Assembly (NCBI GenBank): GCA_024401225.1
Contig: JAKSLM010000003.1
Coordinates: 1-64,000 of the forward strand
Reading direction: 5' to 3'
Source of the DNA: Bacteroidaceae bacterium
GTDB lineage: Bacteria; Bacteroidota; Bacteroidia; Bacteroidales; Bacteroidaceae
Length of the DNA: 64,000 bases
Made by a program: the position numbers and the translations under genes. Below the pieces are notes generated by a model. The model ran no database searches, was not told the origin of the DNA, and saw only the letters and a program-made list of their open reading frames with translations. This document shows positions 26,992 to 35,897 of the stretch, piece by piece; within the stretch, counting starts at the first letter, position 1, and each line of letters starts with the position of its first letter.

Positions 26992-27484
26992 GCAAATGGG
27001 CGAAAAGTTATCAAGAAACATTCGGCAGCCTCGATTCGCATGTTTTTTCTTTCGAAATGTACCATATTTCCTTATAGTGGTTTTTCTTAGTGTGTTTTTG
27101 AAGGAAAAAGGCACTGTATAAATAACTAATAATTAAGAGTTTAGAAACATCCAGTGGCAAATACCTACTTTTTCTTTTAAAACTTTCTTCACACGCGTGT
27201 GTGGAAGGGTTTTTAAAGGAAAAACCACTAAAAAGCCACTAACACTACGTAACTACCTGATAATGAATATGAATCCCAGTGTCATTTTTTTCCATTTTCA
27301 CACTAAAAAAAGACACTGAGCGTACTTTCGTACTAAAAATGGTTACCCTACCCCACTACCTTCGTTCCTTAATCCTACGATTCGTTTACCGGGCAATAAT
27401 TGCAACTGAAAAAAATTGACTCGGATATCAAGACTATCCATACACTTCTTTTTTCAAACTACAAAGCAAATGGGCGAAAAGTTA
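26992..27484. repeat. 474-bp repeat, copy A plus start of a second unit
   Basis: The unit runs from GCAAATGGGCGAAAAG at 26992 to 27465, and the next unit begins at 27466 but is cut at 27484. It is nearly identical to 28873-29346. It holds several short inverted repeats built on AGTGTC...AAAAAAAGACACT. No plausible gene is encoded. Positions 26880-26990 before it show nothing clear. Confidence 0.85.
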
Positions 27485-27500
27485 GGCTCATATTATATCA

Positions 27501-27528
27501 AAGGCTCTTGGCAAATGTCAAGAGCCTT
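27501..27528 (-). terminator. Hairpin after dinD
   Basis: AAGGCTCTTG and CAAGAGCCTT form a perfect 10-bp stem with an 8-base loop, 34 bases after the dinD stop. The T-run on the minus strand is short. Confidence 0.65.
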
Positions 27529-27561
27529 CTACATCTCATATATACTATTTAGTGTACCAAT

Positions 27562-28389
27562 TTATTTCTTCTTAGGTTGCACCTTTTTCTCTTCAGCTGT
27601 CAGTCGTCGTTCAACCTTCTTCACGTCTTCTCCTGGAAGGAAGTTCTCGGGAGCAATGCCACGCTGCAAGAGCATGTTGCGCACAGCAAGGTTGTTATCC
27701 ACATGTTCCTTTTCAATAGGCAACTGCCCATAGAGGTTCTTCTGCTGTACGTTTACACTTGTCATTTCTGCTGCAAAATCCTTTGCCTTGATGCCGAGAG
27801 TTGGGAGGAAGTCGGCTACAGGACGGCTCTGAGGAGCACCAAGACGACGTTTGAGCACAGCTGTATCCATGTGGAAAAGAGCTTTGTCGCCTTTGCTGCG
27901 GATGATGGCAAATCCTTTGCTGTCAACGCCACGTTCATATAGCACACCCGAAAGATGTTTCTCTGTCTCTGCCAGTTTATGACGAGCCACTACACGTTCA
28001 TTCTCAAGCATTCGACGTTCTACAAGTTCTGCAACTCGTGTCTGGATGGCAAAGTAGTTCTGCGCAAAAGATATTTCTGGCTTGCGAGGGTCACCATTCT
28101 GCGCTACAAGGTAACAGGCATAGCGAGTGAGCATGAAGTCATCTATTTCGCGTTCGGCCCCACTTCCCAACGGCACCTTTTTACTGACGCCGGTAAAATG
28201 GTCAGCAATCTCAATATCAGCGTTTTGGCAAGCCTCTTGAGCTTTCGCTAACACATTCTCAAAGGTCTGCCACTTTACGTATCCTAGTACGCCACACAAT
28301 TCTCGCGCACTCCAGCACTCCACACCTTCGTACTCACAAGCAATTGCCTCGAACTTGCCAAACAAGTCTTTTATTTCGTCAGATTTCAT
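27562..28389 (-). CDS. dinD: DNA-damage-inducible protein D family
   Basis: The 275-residue protein resembles E. coli DinD in length and in order of conserved blocks: ECWSARELCGVLGYVKWQTFENVLAKAQEAC, then DFMLTRYACYLVAQNGDPRKPEI and FAQNYFAIQTRVAEL. The N-terminal part is a BRO/antirepressor-like DNA-binding fold. E. coli DinD inhibits RecA strand exchange and belongs to the SOS response. The C-terminal tail is Lys-rich. It lies inside a cassette that interrupts a 474-bp repeat array, pointing to mobility, and sits beside the restriction operon, though on a separate promoter. Confidence 0.85.
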   Translation of the reverse strand: MKSDEIKDLFGKFEAIACEYEGVECWSARELCGVLGYVKWQTFENVLAKAQEACQNADIEIADHFTGVSKKVPLGSGAEREIDDFMLTRYACYLVAQNGDPRKPEISFAQNYFAIQTRVAELVERRMLENERVVARHKLAETEKHLSGVLYERGVDSKGFAIIRSKGDKALFHMDTAVLKRRLGAPQSRPVADFLPTLGIKAKDFAAEMTSVNVQQKNLYGQLPIEKEHVDNNLAVRNMLLQRGIAPENFLPGEDVKKVERRLTAEEKKVQPKKK

Positions 28390-28407
28390 TTTGTTTCAGT
28401 ATGTTGA

Positions 28408-28515
28408 TTATGTTTTTACCCTAATCTTCATTGTCAAAGCATATCTCTCGTACGTATGGGAATAGTTCTTATTCACATATATCTGCCCACCACTCTGCAC
28501 AATCTTCTGCACCAT
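28408..28515 (-). pseudogene. 35-codon fragment, unknown
   Basis: A short frame (MVQKIVQSGGQ...YALTMKIRVKT) ends 18 bases before dinD. Its ATG overlaps the stop of the 25-codon frame upstream (TGATG). The two could be pieces of one frame-shifted gene or a coupled pair of micropeptides. No family is recognised. Confidence 0.35.
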
Positions 28516-28592
28516 CAGTTCTCCTTGTAAACGGCTTTCACCTCTGCTGGAGTTTTACTTCCAATATTCAGAAACATGTTTTTATCTACCAT
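28515..28592 (-). pseudogene. 25-codon fragment, unknown
   Basis: Frame MVDKNMFLNIGSKTPAEV... ending in KEN. The next frame starts at its stop, and a +1 shift would fuse them into about 60 residues. It is read as a decayed remnant. Confidence 0.3.
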
Positions 28593-28637
28593 ATTGCTAT
28601 CTATCTTTAACTAACTGATCCAAAAAGATCTAAATAT

Positions 28638-28742
28638 TCAACTCTGAGATTTATCAACCTCACCCAACGTTTTGCCCTTAACTCCTTCGAGAAGGTTATA
28701 GACAAATGCCTTAGTGTATTTTCTATCGTCTGATGCTGCCAT
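28638..28742 (-). pseudogene. 34-codon N-terminal remnant, unknown
   Basis: The frame MAASDDRKYTKAFVYNLLEG...GKTLGEVDKSQS stops abruptly. It looks like the start of a larger protein rather than a complete one. I could not assign it; it may come from a restriction-type gene. Confidence 0.35.
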
Positions 28743-28841
28743 TATTCTATGTGCTACGTTCTTTTGTTCAAACAATGAGCCCTTTGGCTAGTCTTTTTTT
28801 GTTTCCAAAGCTAGAATAACCCGCTCATCCCATTTCGCTTG

Positions 28842-28872
28842 CAAATATACACTTCTTTTTTCAAACTACAAA
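28842..28872 (-). promoter_or_regulatory. Promoter of the dinD cassette, built across a repeat junction
   Basis: On the minus strand TTTG (28872-28869), 19 bases, TATATTTG (28849-28842) is an exact Bacteroidetes promoter. The -33 box lies in the last 25 bases of a 474-bp repeat unit while most of the -7 box lies in the cassette. An intact unit has TATGGATA at this place and would not be a promoter. Confidence 0.65.
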
Positions 28873-29346
28873 GCAAATGGGCGAAAAGTTATCAAGGCAC
28901 ATTCGGCAGCCTCGATTCGTATGTTTTTTCTTTCGAAATGTACCATATTTCCTTATAGTGGTTTTTCTTAGTGTGTTTTTGAAGGAAAAAGGCACTGTAT
29001 AAATAACTAATAATTAAGAGTTTAGAAACATCCAGTGGCAAATACCTACTTTTTCTTTTAAAACTTTCTTCACACGCGTGTGTGGAAGGGTTTTTAAAGG
29101 AAAAACCACTAAAAAGCCACTAACACTACGTAACTACCTGATAATGAATATGAATCCCAGTGTCATTTTTTTCCATTTTCACACTAAAAAAAGACACTGA
29201 GCGTACTTTCGTACTAAAAATGGTTACCCTACCCCACTACCTTCGTTCCTTAATCCTACGATTCGTTTACCGGGCAATAATTGCAACTGAAAAAAATTGA
29301 CTCGGATATCAAGACTATCCATACACTTCTTTTTTCAAACTACAAA
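28847..29346. repeat. 474-bp repeat, tail of an interrupted unit plus copy B
   Basis: 28847-28872 matches the last 26 bases of a unit, and 28873-29346 is a full 474-bp copy that differs from copy A at only a few bases near its start. Confidence 0.85.
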
Positions 29347-29700
29347 GCAAATGGGCGAAAAGTTATCAAGATACATTCGGCAGCCTCGATTCGTATGTTT
29401 TTTCTTTCGAAATGTACCATATTTCCATTCAGTGTCTTTTTTTAGTGTGTTTTTGAGAAAAAAAGACACTGAACAAAATGTTGAATATTAGCACATTATA
29501 GTTATCTAGTGTGTTTTTTACTATAAAATGCCTTAAAACCCCTTAATGCGCGTGCGGGATAAGGGTTTTTAAAGAAAATACCACAAAAAACACACTAACA
29601 CTACGTAACCACTTGATAATGAGCACACAATTCAGTGTCTTTTTTTTTCATTTTCACACTAAAAAAAAACACTGAGCATACCTTCGTACTAAAAATGGTT
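29347..29700. repeat. 474-bp repeat, diverged partial copy C
   Basis: The first 65 bases match copies A and B, then the sequence diverges while keeping the same outline: CAGTGTCTTTTTTT / AAAAAAAGACACTG hairpins, an interior GGGTTTTTAAAG and the terminal ACTGAGC...TTCGTACTAAAAATGGTT. It contains the clearest hairpin of the family at about 29430-29470. Confidence 0.75.
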
Positions 29701-29722
29701 GACCACCCACCGCTATAAAAGC

Positions 29723-29810
29723 AAACTCCTTGCAAGGAATCGGTCGAAACATTGCAAGGAGTTGCCTGAGTCCTTGCAAGGAGTTTACTGTTTCCTTGCA
29801 AGGTGTTGGG
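29723..29810. repeat. 22-bp tandem array with TCCTTGCAAGGA cores
   Basis: Four units spaced exactly 22 bases apart (cores at 29727, 29749, 29771, 29793) share a self-complementary core TCCTTGCAAGGA with about 10 variable bases between. A seven-unit version lies at 59523-59664. Confidence 0.85.
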
Positions 29811-29854
29811 TATATGGAAGGAATGTACAAAAGTCAACTTTTAGGACATGACAG

Positions 29855-32080
29855 TCACTTGATGCTTCCGGTCACAAGTCCTCGGCCATGGGTGCCTACG
29901 TAGACACGACCGTACTCCTGCATGTCGCCACAGATGTGGAGGACAAGGCCGTACTGGTGGGCATCGTCGTTGATGCGCTGCCAGGTGGTGCCACGATCGT
30001 CGGAACGGAAGAAGCCGTAGACATCGTCAACGATGCCGATGGCATAGAGTGCGGGATAGTCGGATGAAGGGTGTGCCTTTCCGAATCCGAAGGCGTAGAT
30101 GGTGGTGAGGTGTGGGAATGGCTGCCCAGGATTGAGGTCGGCATCGAGATGGTAGAGGCCATCGTAGGCTGCGAGCCAGAGGTCGCCCTCACGATCGGGC
30201 ATGGTGTAGATGCGGTCCTGCCCACCACGGTTGTCGCCTCGCGCTCCGCGTCCTGTGGCACGCAGCGTGATAGGCAGCTGGCGCGACTGGAAGGTGCGGC
30301 CTCCATCGATGCTGGTGTAGAGGGTGCGCGATGGGATGTCGACTGCATAGAAGCGAAGCGGATTGACCTTGTCGGCTACGATCTTGATGCCCTGAGGCAT
30401 GCCGTCGCATTGATGCCATGTGGTGCCACGATCGGTGGTGTAGTGTGGCGGTACGCCCTGAGGCGACCAGATCCATGTGGAGGCGTCGGAACTGACGGCT
30501 ATGTGGCCATGCTCGGCCTGATGGGTAGGTGCGGACTGGCATGACTGCCAGGTGCGTCCGCCATCGAGCGAGTAGGAGATGGCTGGAAGGTCGTAGAGGT
30601 GGTTGAAGATGACACCTACGCGCACCATGACTTCAGGACGGAGCCATGCTCCTGCCACGCCATCGGTGTTGCCGAAGTATGGGGCATAGTGCATGCCCTC
30701 AGGAACGGGGCGTGTGAGGTCGAAGTGGGTATAGCCTCCGTAGTCGCCCACTCCACTCACGATGCGTGCTCCCGTTGGTGGTGCATAGAGTTCGAGAGGT
30801 ACGGTTTCCTCGACTCCGCGGGATGCTATGCTCCATACGATGGTGTCGCCTGCGCGCTCGCCTGCGGAGAGGTTGAAGGTCTCCCAACCTCCGAAGCCGG
30901 TGGTGAAGTAGGCATGGTCGGAGTTGTGGGGATCGATCTCGATGTCAAACATCCAATGGAGGGGTGCCATGCTGGTGTAGGGTGCCTTGGAGTGGTCGTA
31001 GCGGTAGCCATGATGGAAGAGGGCTGTCCAGGTGCGTCCTCCATCGGTGGTGCGGAACATCTCCTCCTCGCCCAAGCCATGCTTGCTCCACAGGCCATGG
31101 GTGCTGACTATGAGGTGGGATGGGCGATGTGGATCGACCGATACGGCTGCATAGCCGAAGCCGGACTGTGTGCCTGCTGGGAATGGCATTGGGGTGATGT
31201 CGCGCCACTGGCCCTTACGGATGTCGTAGCACCAGACGGCGCCATCGTTCATGTTGGACGGTCCGGGTGAGTCGGCATAGGTGATGTAGAGTTTGCGATC
31301 GCTGCTGATGACCATGTGGGTAGGTCGGAGTCCGACTGGCTGATGAGGTACGGGCTGCCATGTGCGTCCACCATCGTGGGTGACGATGATGCTCTGGCGA
31401 TCGCGGAGCGAGACGGCTGCGTAGATGCTCTGCGTGCCGGCTGATGTGCGCTTCCTGGCATCGTAGACGACGGCGATGATGCCGCTTCCGCGATTCATGA
31501 AGCTGCGGCGATCGGTGCGGTCTATACGTTCGCTGACATCGGGGAAGGATGTGACCTGATGCCAGCTCTGTCCCTCATCGACCGAGCGCCACAAGCCATC
31601 CTGACGAGTGCCGAAGTAGATGATGCGCGGATTGTTGGGATCGACCATCATACGCTCTCCATTGCCTCGGCCGTTCTCGTTGCCACCCATTGCGATAGGC
31701 GTAGGCACCTGGGTGAATGTCAGGCCTCCATCGGTGGACTTGAGTATGCTGCCCTTCTGGCTGGTGTAGGTGCCGCAGGCGAGGTAGACCTTGTGTGAGT
31801 CGGTAGGGTCGATGGCTATGCTTTCCACGCCCTGTAGGTTGGCGTCGCGCAGGGATACCCAGTCGAGCATCTGTACCCATTGCTGCTGAGTAGCGTCCCA
31901 ACGGTAGGCTCCGCCCATATCGGTGCGGCAGTAGCGTACATCGGCATCGTGTGGATGAAGTATGAAGCCATCGAGAAATCCACCTCCCACGATGGGCACG
32001 TTGGTCCATTCGTAGGTCTGTGCCATGAGCGGTGCTGCAAGGGATAGGAGGGCAAGGATGGAGGTTGTGATCTGTTTCAT
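29855..32080 (-). CDS. Secreted GH74 xyloglucanase
   Basis: The 741-residue protein has a signal peptide (residues 1-20, APLMAQ) and the two seven-bladed beta-propellers of family GH74, seen as many SxDGGxTW/DxGxTW blade motifs (STDGGLTF, THDGGRTW, TTDGGRTW, SLDGGRTW, SIDGGRTF, SDDRGTTW). GGGFLDGFILHP...RTDMGGAYRW is the family's N-terminal signature and carries the likely catalytic base Asp; the acid Asp lies in the second propeller. The enzyme should cut the beta-1,4-glucan backbone of xyloglucan. Length is normal. It stands alone, not in a typical polysaccharide utilisation locus. Confidence 0.88.
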   Translation of the reverse strand: MKQITTSILALLSLAAPLMAQTYEWTNVPIVGGGFLDGFILHPHDADVRYCRTDMGGAYRWDATQQQWVQMLDWVSLRDANLQGVESIAIDPTDSHKVYLACGTYTSQKGSILKSTDGGLTFTQVPTPIAMGGNENGRGNGERMMVDPNNPRIIYFGTRQDGLWRSVDEGQSWHQVTSFPDVSERIDRTDRRSFMNRGSGIIAVVYDARKRTSAGTQSIYAAVSLRDRQSIIVTHDGGRTWQPVPHQPVGLRPTHMVISSDRKLYITYADSPGPSNMNDGAVWCYDIRKGQWRDITPMPFPAGTQSGFGYAAVSVDPHRPSHLIVSTHGLWSKHGLGEEEMFRTTDGGRTWTALFHHGYRYDHSKAPYTSMAPLHWMFDIEIDPHNSDHAYFTTGFGGWETFNLSAGERAGDTIVWSIASRGVEETVPLELYAPPTGARIVSGVGDYGGYTHFDLTRPVPEGMHYAPYFGNTDGVAGAWLRPEVMVRVGVIFNHLYDLPAISYSLDGGRTWQSCQSAPTHQAEHGHIAVSSDASTWIWSPQGVPPHYTTDRGTTWHQCDGMPQGIKIVADKVNPLRFYAVDIPSRTLYTSIDGGRTFQSRQLPITLRATGRGARGDNRGGQDRIYTMPDREGDLWLAAYDGLYHLDADLNPGQPFPHLTTIYAFGFGKAHPSSDYPALYAIGIVDDVYGFFRSDDRGTTWQRINDDAHQYGLVLHICGDMQEYGRVYVGTHGRGLVTGSIK

Positions 32081-32339
32081 GGGGTTATTTTGTTAAGAGG
32101 CTTTATTTAAGTTATTCAACTTTAGCATTTGCTAACTGCTTGATTTTTATCCCGAATTTAAGAATTAAAGAATTTATATTTGCGTAGTCAACATATACTG
32201 TTACTTATTCATATTGAATTATTGAGAATTACCGTTCGCAAGCGAACAGAAACCATCCGGATGCTATTATTATGCGAAGCATTGAAAATTCTCATTAATT
32301 CAAAATGTTAGAAAAAAAACAATATCTTACTGCGTACTA

Positions 32340-32410
32340 AAAGTTCTTTATTTGGCTAACGCCGAGCTAATGGTTCGATAATTGGCTGACGCCGAGCTGA
32401 AAGGTTCGGG
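32340..32410. repeat. Two direct copies of a 28-30 base unit
   Basis: TTGGCTAACGCCGAGCTAA and TTGGCTGACGCCGAGCTGA, each followed by GGTTCG, lie about 32 bases apart in the 430-bp gap between the GH74 and DUF1846 genes. The rest of 32081-32339 is AT-rich with no gene visible. Confidence 0.6.
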
Positions 32411-32447
32411 ACAGAGTATAATCAAATGCTAAAGTCTAGTAAGAGAC

Positions 32448-32487
32448 ATGAGGCTCCCGATGCTCTGTGACGTCGGAAGCCTCATGC
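32448..32487 (-). terminator. Hairpin after the DUF1846 gene
   Basis: CATGAGGCT(C)CCGA and TCGGAAGCCTCATG form a 14-bp stem with one mismatch, 22 bases after the stop. The following T-run is weak. Confidence 0.6.
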
Positions 32488-32509
32488 TATGATGATGTGT
32501 GTGACAGGA

Positions 32510-33973
32510 TCAGAACTTCTTGACTGGCTCGCAGGTGAGTCCGCAGCCAAGCTTCTTGAAGATCTTGCGGTCAACCTCGCTGAGCATCACGGTGCTGTGT
32601 ACCTGGCAGCCGCGGAGGTTAGGCAGCTGGGCGAGGGCGATGCGGCAGTTGTTGTCGTGCTGTGAGAGGACGGAGAGTGCCACGAGGACCTCGTCGGTGT
32701 GGAGGCGTGGGTTGTGGCCTCCGAGGTACTCGACCTTGGTCTTCTGTATTGGTTCGATCATGCTCTGAGGGATGAGCTTGACCTCATGGTCGATGCCTGC
32801 AAGGTGCTTGGTGGCATTGAGGATGAGGGCTGCGCTGCATCCGAGCAGGGGGCTCGAGTGGGCTGTGATGATGGTGCCATCGGAGAGCTCGATGGCTGCC
32901 GATGTGTGGCCGCAACGGTCGCGGAGTTCCTTGGCAGCTGTGGTGCAACGGCGGAAGTCGGTAGTGATCTTTGCCTGGTTGAAGAGCATCTGGATCTTGT
33001 TGACCTCAGACTCGTTGTTGGCTCCGCTCACGTACTTGCCCTTGGCATCGTAGTAGCGACGTATGATCTCGTCCTTGGATGCGTCGCAGCATGCCTCATC
33101 GTCGGAGATGCAGAAGCCTACCATGTTGACTCCCATGTCGGTTGGCGACTTGTATGGGTTTTCGCCATAGATGCCTTCGAAGAGGGCGTTGAGGACTGGG
33201 AAGATCTCGATGTCGCGGTTGTAGTTGATGGCTACCTTGCCGTAAGCATCGAAGTGGAATGGGTCGATCATGTTGACATCGTTGAGGTCGGCTGTGGCTG
33301 CCTCGTAGGCGATGTTGACTGGATGCTTGAGCGGGAGGCTCCACACTGGGAAGGTCTCGAACTTGGCATAGCCGGCGCGTGTGCCTCGCTTGTTCTCGTT
33401 GTAGAGCTGCGAGAGGCAGACTGCCATCTTGCCGCTTCCAGGACCTGGTGCGGTAACGATGACGAGTGGACGCTCGGTCTCGACATAGTCATTCTTGCCG
33501 AAGCCTCCATCGCTGGCGATGAGGCTGACATTGTGTGGGTAACCGTCGATAAGGTAGTGGTAGTAGGACTTGATGCCCATGCGCTCCAGGCGCTGGCGGA
33601 AGGCATCGGCGGCACGCTGGCCGTCGTAGTGGGTGATGACAACGGAGCCGACAAAGAAGCCTCGGCCTATGAATTCGCTGCGAAGGCGTAGCACATCCTC
33701 GTCGTATGTGATGCCGAGGTCGGCGCGCACCTTGTTCTTCTCGATGTCGTCAGCGCTGATGACGATCACAATCTCGATGCTGTCGCTGAGCTGCGAGAAC
33801 ATGCGCAGCTTGGAGTCGGGCTGGAAGCCAGGGAGCACACGGCTGGCGTGATGATCGTCGAAGAGTTTTCCTCCCAGTTCCAGGTATAGTTTTCCGTCGA
33901 ATTGAGCGATGCGTTCCTTGATGTGCTCGCTCTGAATCTTGAGATACTTCTCGTTGTCAAAACCTATTTTCAT
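32510..33973 (-). CDS. DUF1846 family protein
   Basis: The 487-residue protein matches the DUF1846 family, whose members have an ATPase-like N-terminal fold; the biochemical role is not established. Visible landmarks are GGKLFDDHHASRVLPGFQPD (near 33), VTAPGPGSGKMAVC (near 180, a phosphate-loop-like motif) and SSPLLGCSAALILNA. I start at MKIGFDNEKY because a promoter (34036-34005) lies upstream of it and the longer frame would cross it. It is transcribed alone, with a hairpin after the stop. Confidence 0.88.
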   Translation of the reverse strand: MKIGFDNEKYLKIQSEHIKERIAQFDGKLYLELGGKLFDDHHASRVLPGFQPDSKLRMFSQLSDSIEIVIVISADDIEKNKVRADLGITYDEDVLRLRSEFIGRGFFVGSVVITHYDGQRAADAFRQRLERMGIKSYYHYLIDGYPHNVSLIASDGGFGKNDYVETERPLVIVTAPGPGSGKMAVCLSQLYNENKRGTRAGYAKFETFPVWSLPLKHPVNIAYEAATADLNDVNMIDPFHFDAYGKVAINYNRDIEIFPVLNALFEGIYGENPYKSPTDMGVNMVGFCISDDEACCDASKDEIIRRYYDAKGKYVSGANNESEVNKIQMLFNQAKITTDFRRCTTAAKELRDRCGHTSAAIELSDGTIITAHSSPLLGCSAALILNATKHLAGIDHEVKLIPQSMIEPIQKTKVEYLGGHNPRLHTDEVLVALSVLSQHDNNCRIALAQLPNLRGCQVHSTVMLSEVDRKIFKKLGCGLTCEPVKKF

Positions 33974-34004
33974 AAGATATTCATGTTTATGTTGAACCGG
34001 GGTG

Positions 34005-34036
34005 CAAAGGTAAGGAAAAGGTATCAATATTCCAAA
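34005..34036 (-). promoter_or_regulatory. Promoter of the DUF1846 gene
   Basis: On the minus strand TTTG (34036-34033), 20 bases, TACCTTTG (34012-34005). Confidence 0.7.
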
Positions 34037-34083
34037 TCTGAGGGATGAAAATGCGCTTTGTGACTTTTTTTCGTTGCGTTTTG

Positions 34084-34114
34084 TTGTCATTTCGATTTTT
34101 TTGCCTTACATTTG
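34084..34114 (+). promoter_or_regulatory. Promoter upstream of the dispersed repeat and 34411 gene
   Basis: TTG (34084-34086), 20 bases, TACATTTG (34107-34114). If it drives the 34411 gene, the transcript would contain the whole 235-bp repeat as its leader. Confidence 0.6.
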
Positions 34115-34146
34115 CAATTGAGTTGAGGAATACAAGTGTCGCATAT

Positions 34147-34381
34147 AGATTTTTATCGGGATTTTAGTTAGGATTTCGAGGAGCGTAGCGACGATCCCTC
34201 AAAATTACTCCCGAAAAGCGAGGTATTCGAGCGCATTTTTACTTAAGATTTTCATTTTGGATTATAATCTTAAACTAAAATCCTGACTGAAAATGCGCTC
34301 CAGTTCGTCGCTCTTGAGAAGGATTTTATTCGGGATCGCCCTTTGGGCTCGAAATCCTAACTAAAATCTTAATAAAAATCA
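34147..34381. repeat. About 235-bp dispersed repeat, copy 2 (inverted)
   Basis: Reverse-complement counterpart of 3151-3403. Its ends (TTTTATCGGGATTTTAGTTA and its near complement) are inverted, so the whole element could fold into a long imperfect hairpin. Confidence 0.8.
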
Positions 34382-34410
34382 ATAACATACAAAAACGAAA
34401 TTTTGAATTT

Positions 34411-34962
34411 ATGGAACAGAAGGAATATCTCGATAGTTATGAGTCGGCGCTGATGCAGCACATGCTGAAGATGCTGACATCGATGCAGCTGCTGGATGGC
34501 AAGTTGCTGGAGTCGGCTGACATCACGGACAAGTGGGACGAGGTGGCTCCTGCGTATGTGGCCGATAGCGTGAAGGAGATTGCCGACTACCCTTCGGTGG
34601 CTCTGGGATGGGCCATGTATCTCGGCATGGCTGTGGCTCGCTACTGGGACGAGGAGTGGAGCACGTACGGATGCGTGCCCAACCTGTATGAGTACCTGCG
34701 CGATAAGCGTGGCTACGACTACATGGATGAGGTGGTGAGAGGCGAGGTGCTGCTGCTCAAGGGCGAGGAGTACGACCGCATGGAGACGGTGGTGCAGGGA
34801 TGCGCCCAGCAGGTGCTGGCAAAGATCAGACACGAGCAGATTGAACCTCAGAGTCCGCTGGCATTTCACGTATATGCACGCAGCATACGCGTGCTGTACC
34901 TGATAGGTGCAAGCGTGGAACTCAAGGCGTTGGGGTATAAGTGGGAGGAAGTTAGGAGTTAA
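34411..34962 (+). CDS. Conserved helical protein of unknown function
   Basis: The 183-residue soluble protein begins MEQKEYLDSYESALMQHML and is mostly helical, with a conserved-looking core (YPSVALGWAMYLGMAVARYWDEEW) that could be mildly membrane-seeking. I recognise no family. It precedes rubrerythrin by 84 bases of A-rich sequence with short GGAAAATGGAGAATG repeats; the two may share a message. The leader holds a 235-bp dispersed repeat. Confidence 0.7.
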   Translation: MEQKEYLDSYESALMQHMLKMLTSMQLLDGKLLESADITDKWDEVAPAYVADSVKEIADYPSVALGWAMYLGMAVARYWDEEWSTYGCVPNLYEYLRDKRGYDYMDEVVRGEVLLLKGEEYDRMETVVQGCAQQVLAKIRHEQIEPQSPLAFHVYARSIRVLYLIGASVELKALGYKWEEVRS

Positions 34963-35046
34963 AATGGAAAATGGAGAATGGAAAATGGAGAATTAAGATT
35001 CAAACAATAATATAAAAAAAAACAATCACTAAAACAAAAAACAACT

Positions 35047-35586
35047 ATGGCAACAAAGTATTCAGGCACACAGACTGAGAAGAATCTGGAGGCTGCGTTC
35101 GCTGGTGAGAGCCAGGCTCGCAACAAGTACACTTATTTTGCATCGAAGGCTAAGAAGGAAGGATATGAGCAGATTGCGGCTATCTTCCTCCATACTGCCG
35201 ACAACGAGAAGGAGCACGCTAAGATGTGGTTCAAGGAACTGGCTGGTATCGGTTCTACTACTGACAATCTCGCTGCTGCTGCCGATGGTGAGAATTTCGA
35301 ATGGACTGACATGTACGAGGGCTTCGCACAGACTGCCGAGAAGGAGGGATTCCCTGAGCTCGCTAAGAAGTTCCGCCTCGTAGCAGCTATCGAGAAGCAG
35401 CATGAGGAGCGCTACCGTGCCTTGCTCAAGAATATCGAGATGGCTGAGGTGTTCGCTAAGAGCGAGGTGAAGGTATGGGAGTGCCGCAACTGTGGTCACA
35501 TCGTAGTGGGCGAGAAGGCTCCTGAGGAGTGCCCAACTTGTGCTCACCCACAGGCTTACTTCGAGGTTCGCGCTGAGAACTATTAA
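35047..35586 (+). CDS. rbr: Rubrerythrin
   Basis: The 179-residue protein has an N-terminal ferritin-like four-helix bundle with two ExxH-type motifs ([36 protein letters not shown]) for a diiron site, and a C-terminal rubredoxin domain with CRNCGH and CPTCAH for one Fe(Cys)4. It reduces hydrogen peroxide in the cytoplasm, a common oxidative-stress defence in anaerobes. Length is normal. Confidence 0.96.
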   Translation: MATKYSGTQTEKNLEAAFAGESQARNKYTYFASKAKKEGYEQIAAIFLHTADNEKEHAKMWFKELAGIGSTTDNLAAAADGENFEWTDMYEGFAQTAEKEGFPELAKKFRLVAAIEKQHEERYRALLKNIEMAEVFAKSEVKVWECRNCGHIVVGEKAPEECPTCAHPQAYFEVRAENY

Positions 35587-35692
35587 TACAATTAGAGCAA
35601 GTTCATTAACACCCAATCACCAGCGCTGTATTTTTTCACAAATACATTAGCACTACGCTCTTTTGTACTTTCTGACTGATAATTTTTGAATC

Positions 35693-35875
35693 CCCACAGA
35701 GGCACAGAGGAAACAGAGTTCTTCTTGTCACAAAGGCTTTGGCACTTCGTGCTGCGCTAAAGGAGGACACAGAGCCATGCGGCACTCATGATGGTACAAT
35801 CGCCAGAAGGGCGACTCTGTGCTCTCCCACTAACCGCATGGTAAATATCTCAGTGCTCTCTGTGTCTCTGTGGGA
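35693..35875. repeat. Widely spaced inverted repeat (CACAGAGGCACAGAG type)
   Basis: CCCCACAGAGGCACAGAGGA at 35693 is matched by the complementary CTCTGTGTCTCTGTGGGA near 35858, about 150 bases apart. Similar segments are common between Bacteroidetes genes. Nothing else stands out in 35590-35890. Confidence 0.6.
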
Positions 35876-35897
35876 AATCAGTCATAATAAACAAAGA

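Noticed and set aside
27416-27733. 105-codon and 64-codon frames starting MTRISRLSIHFFFQ
   Set aside because: Both starts lie in the 474-bp repeat, and the frames differ after it; they arise from the repeat, not from a gene.
26497-28389. Prophage remnant (XRE regulator plus BRO-like DinD)
   Set aside because: No integrase, structural or lysis genes are present; the regulator belongs to the restriction operon and dinD has its own promoter.
32699-33691. 330-codon frame antisense to the DUF1846 gene
   Set aside because: Repetitive Val/Asp/Gly-rich translation, a mirror of the real gene on the other strand.
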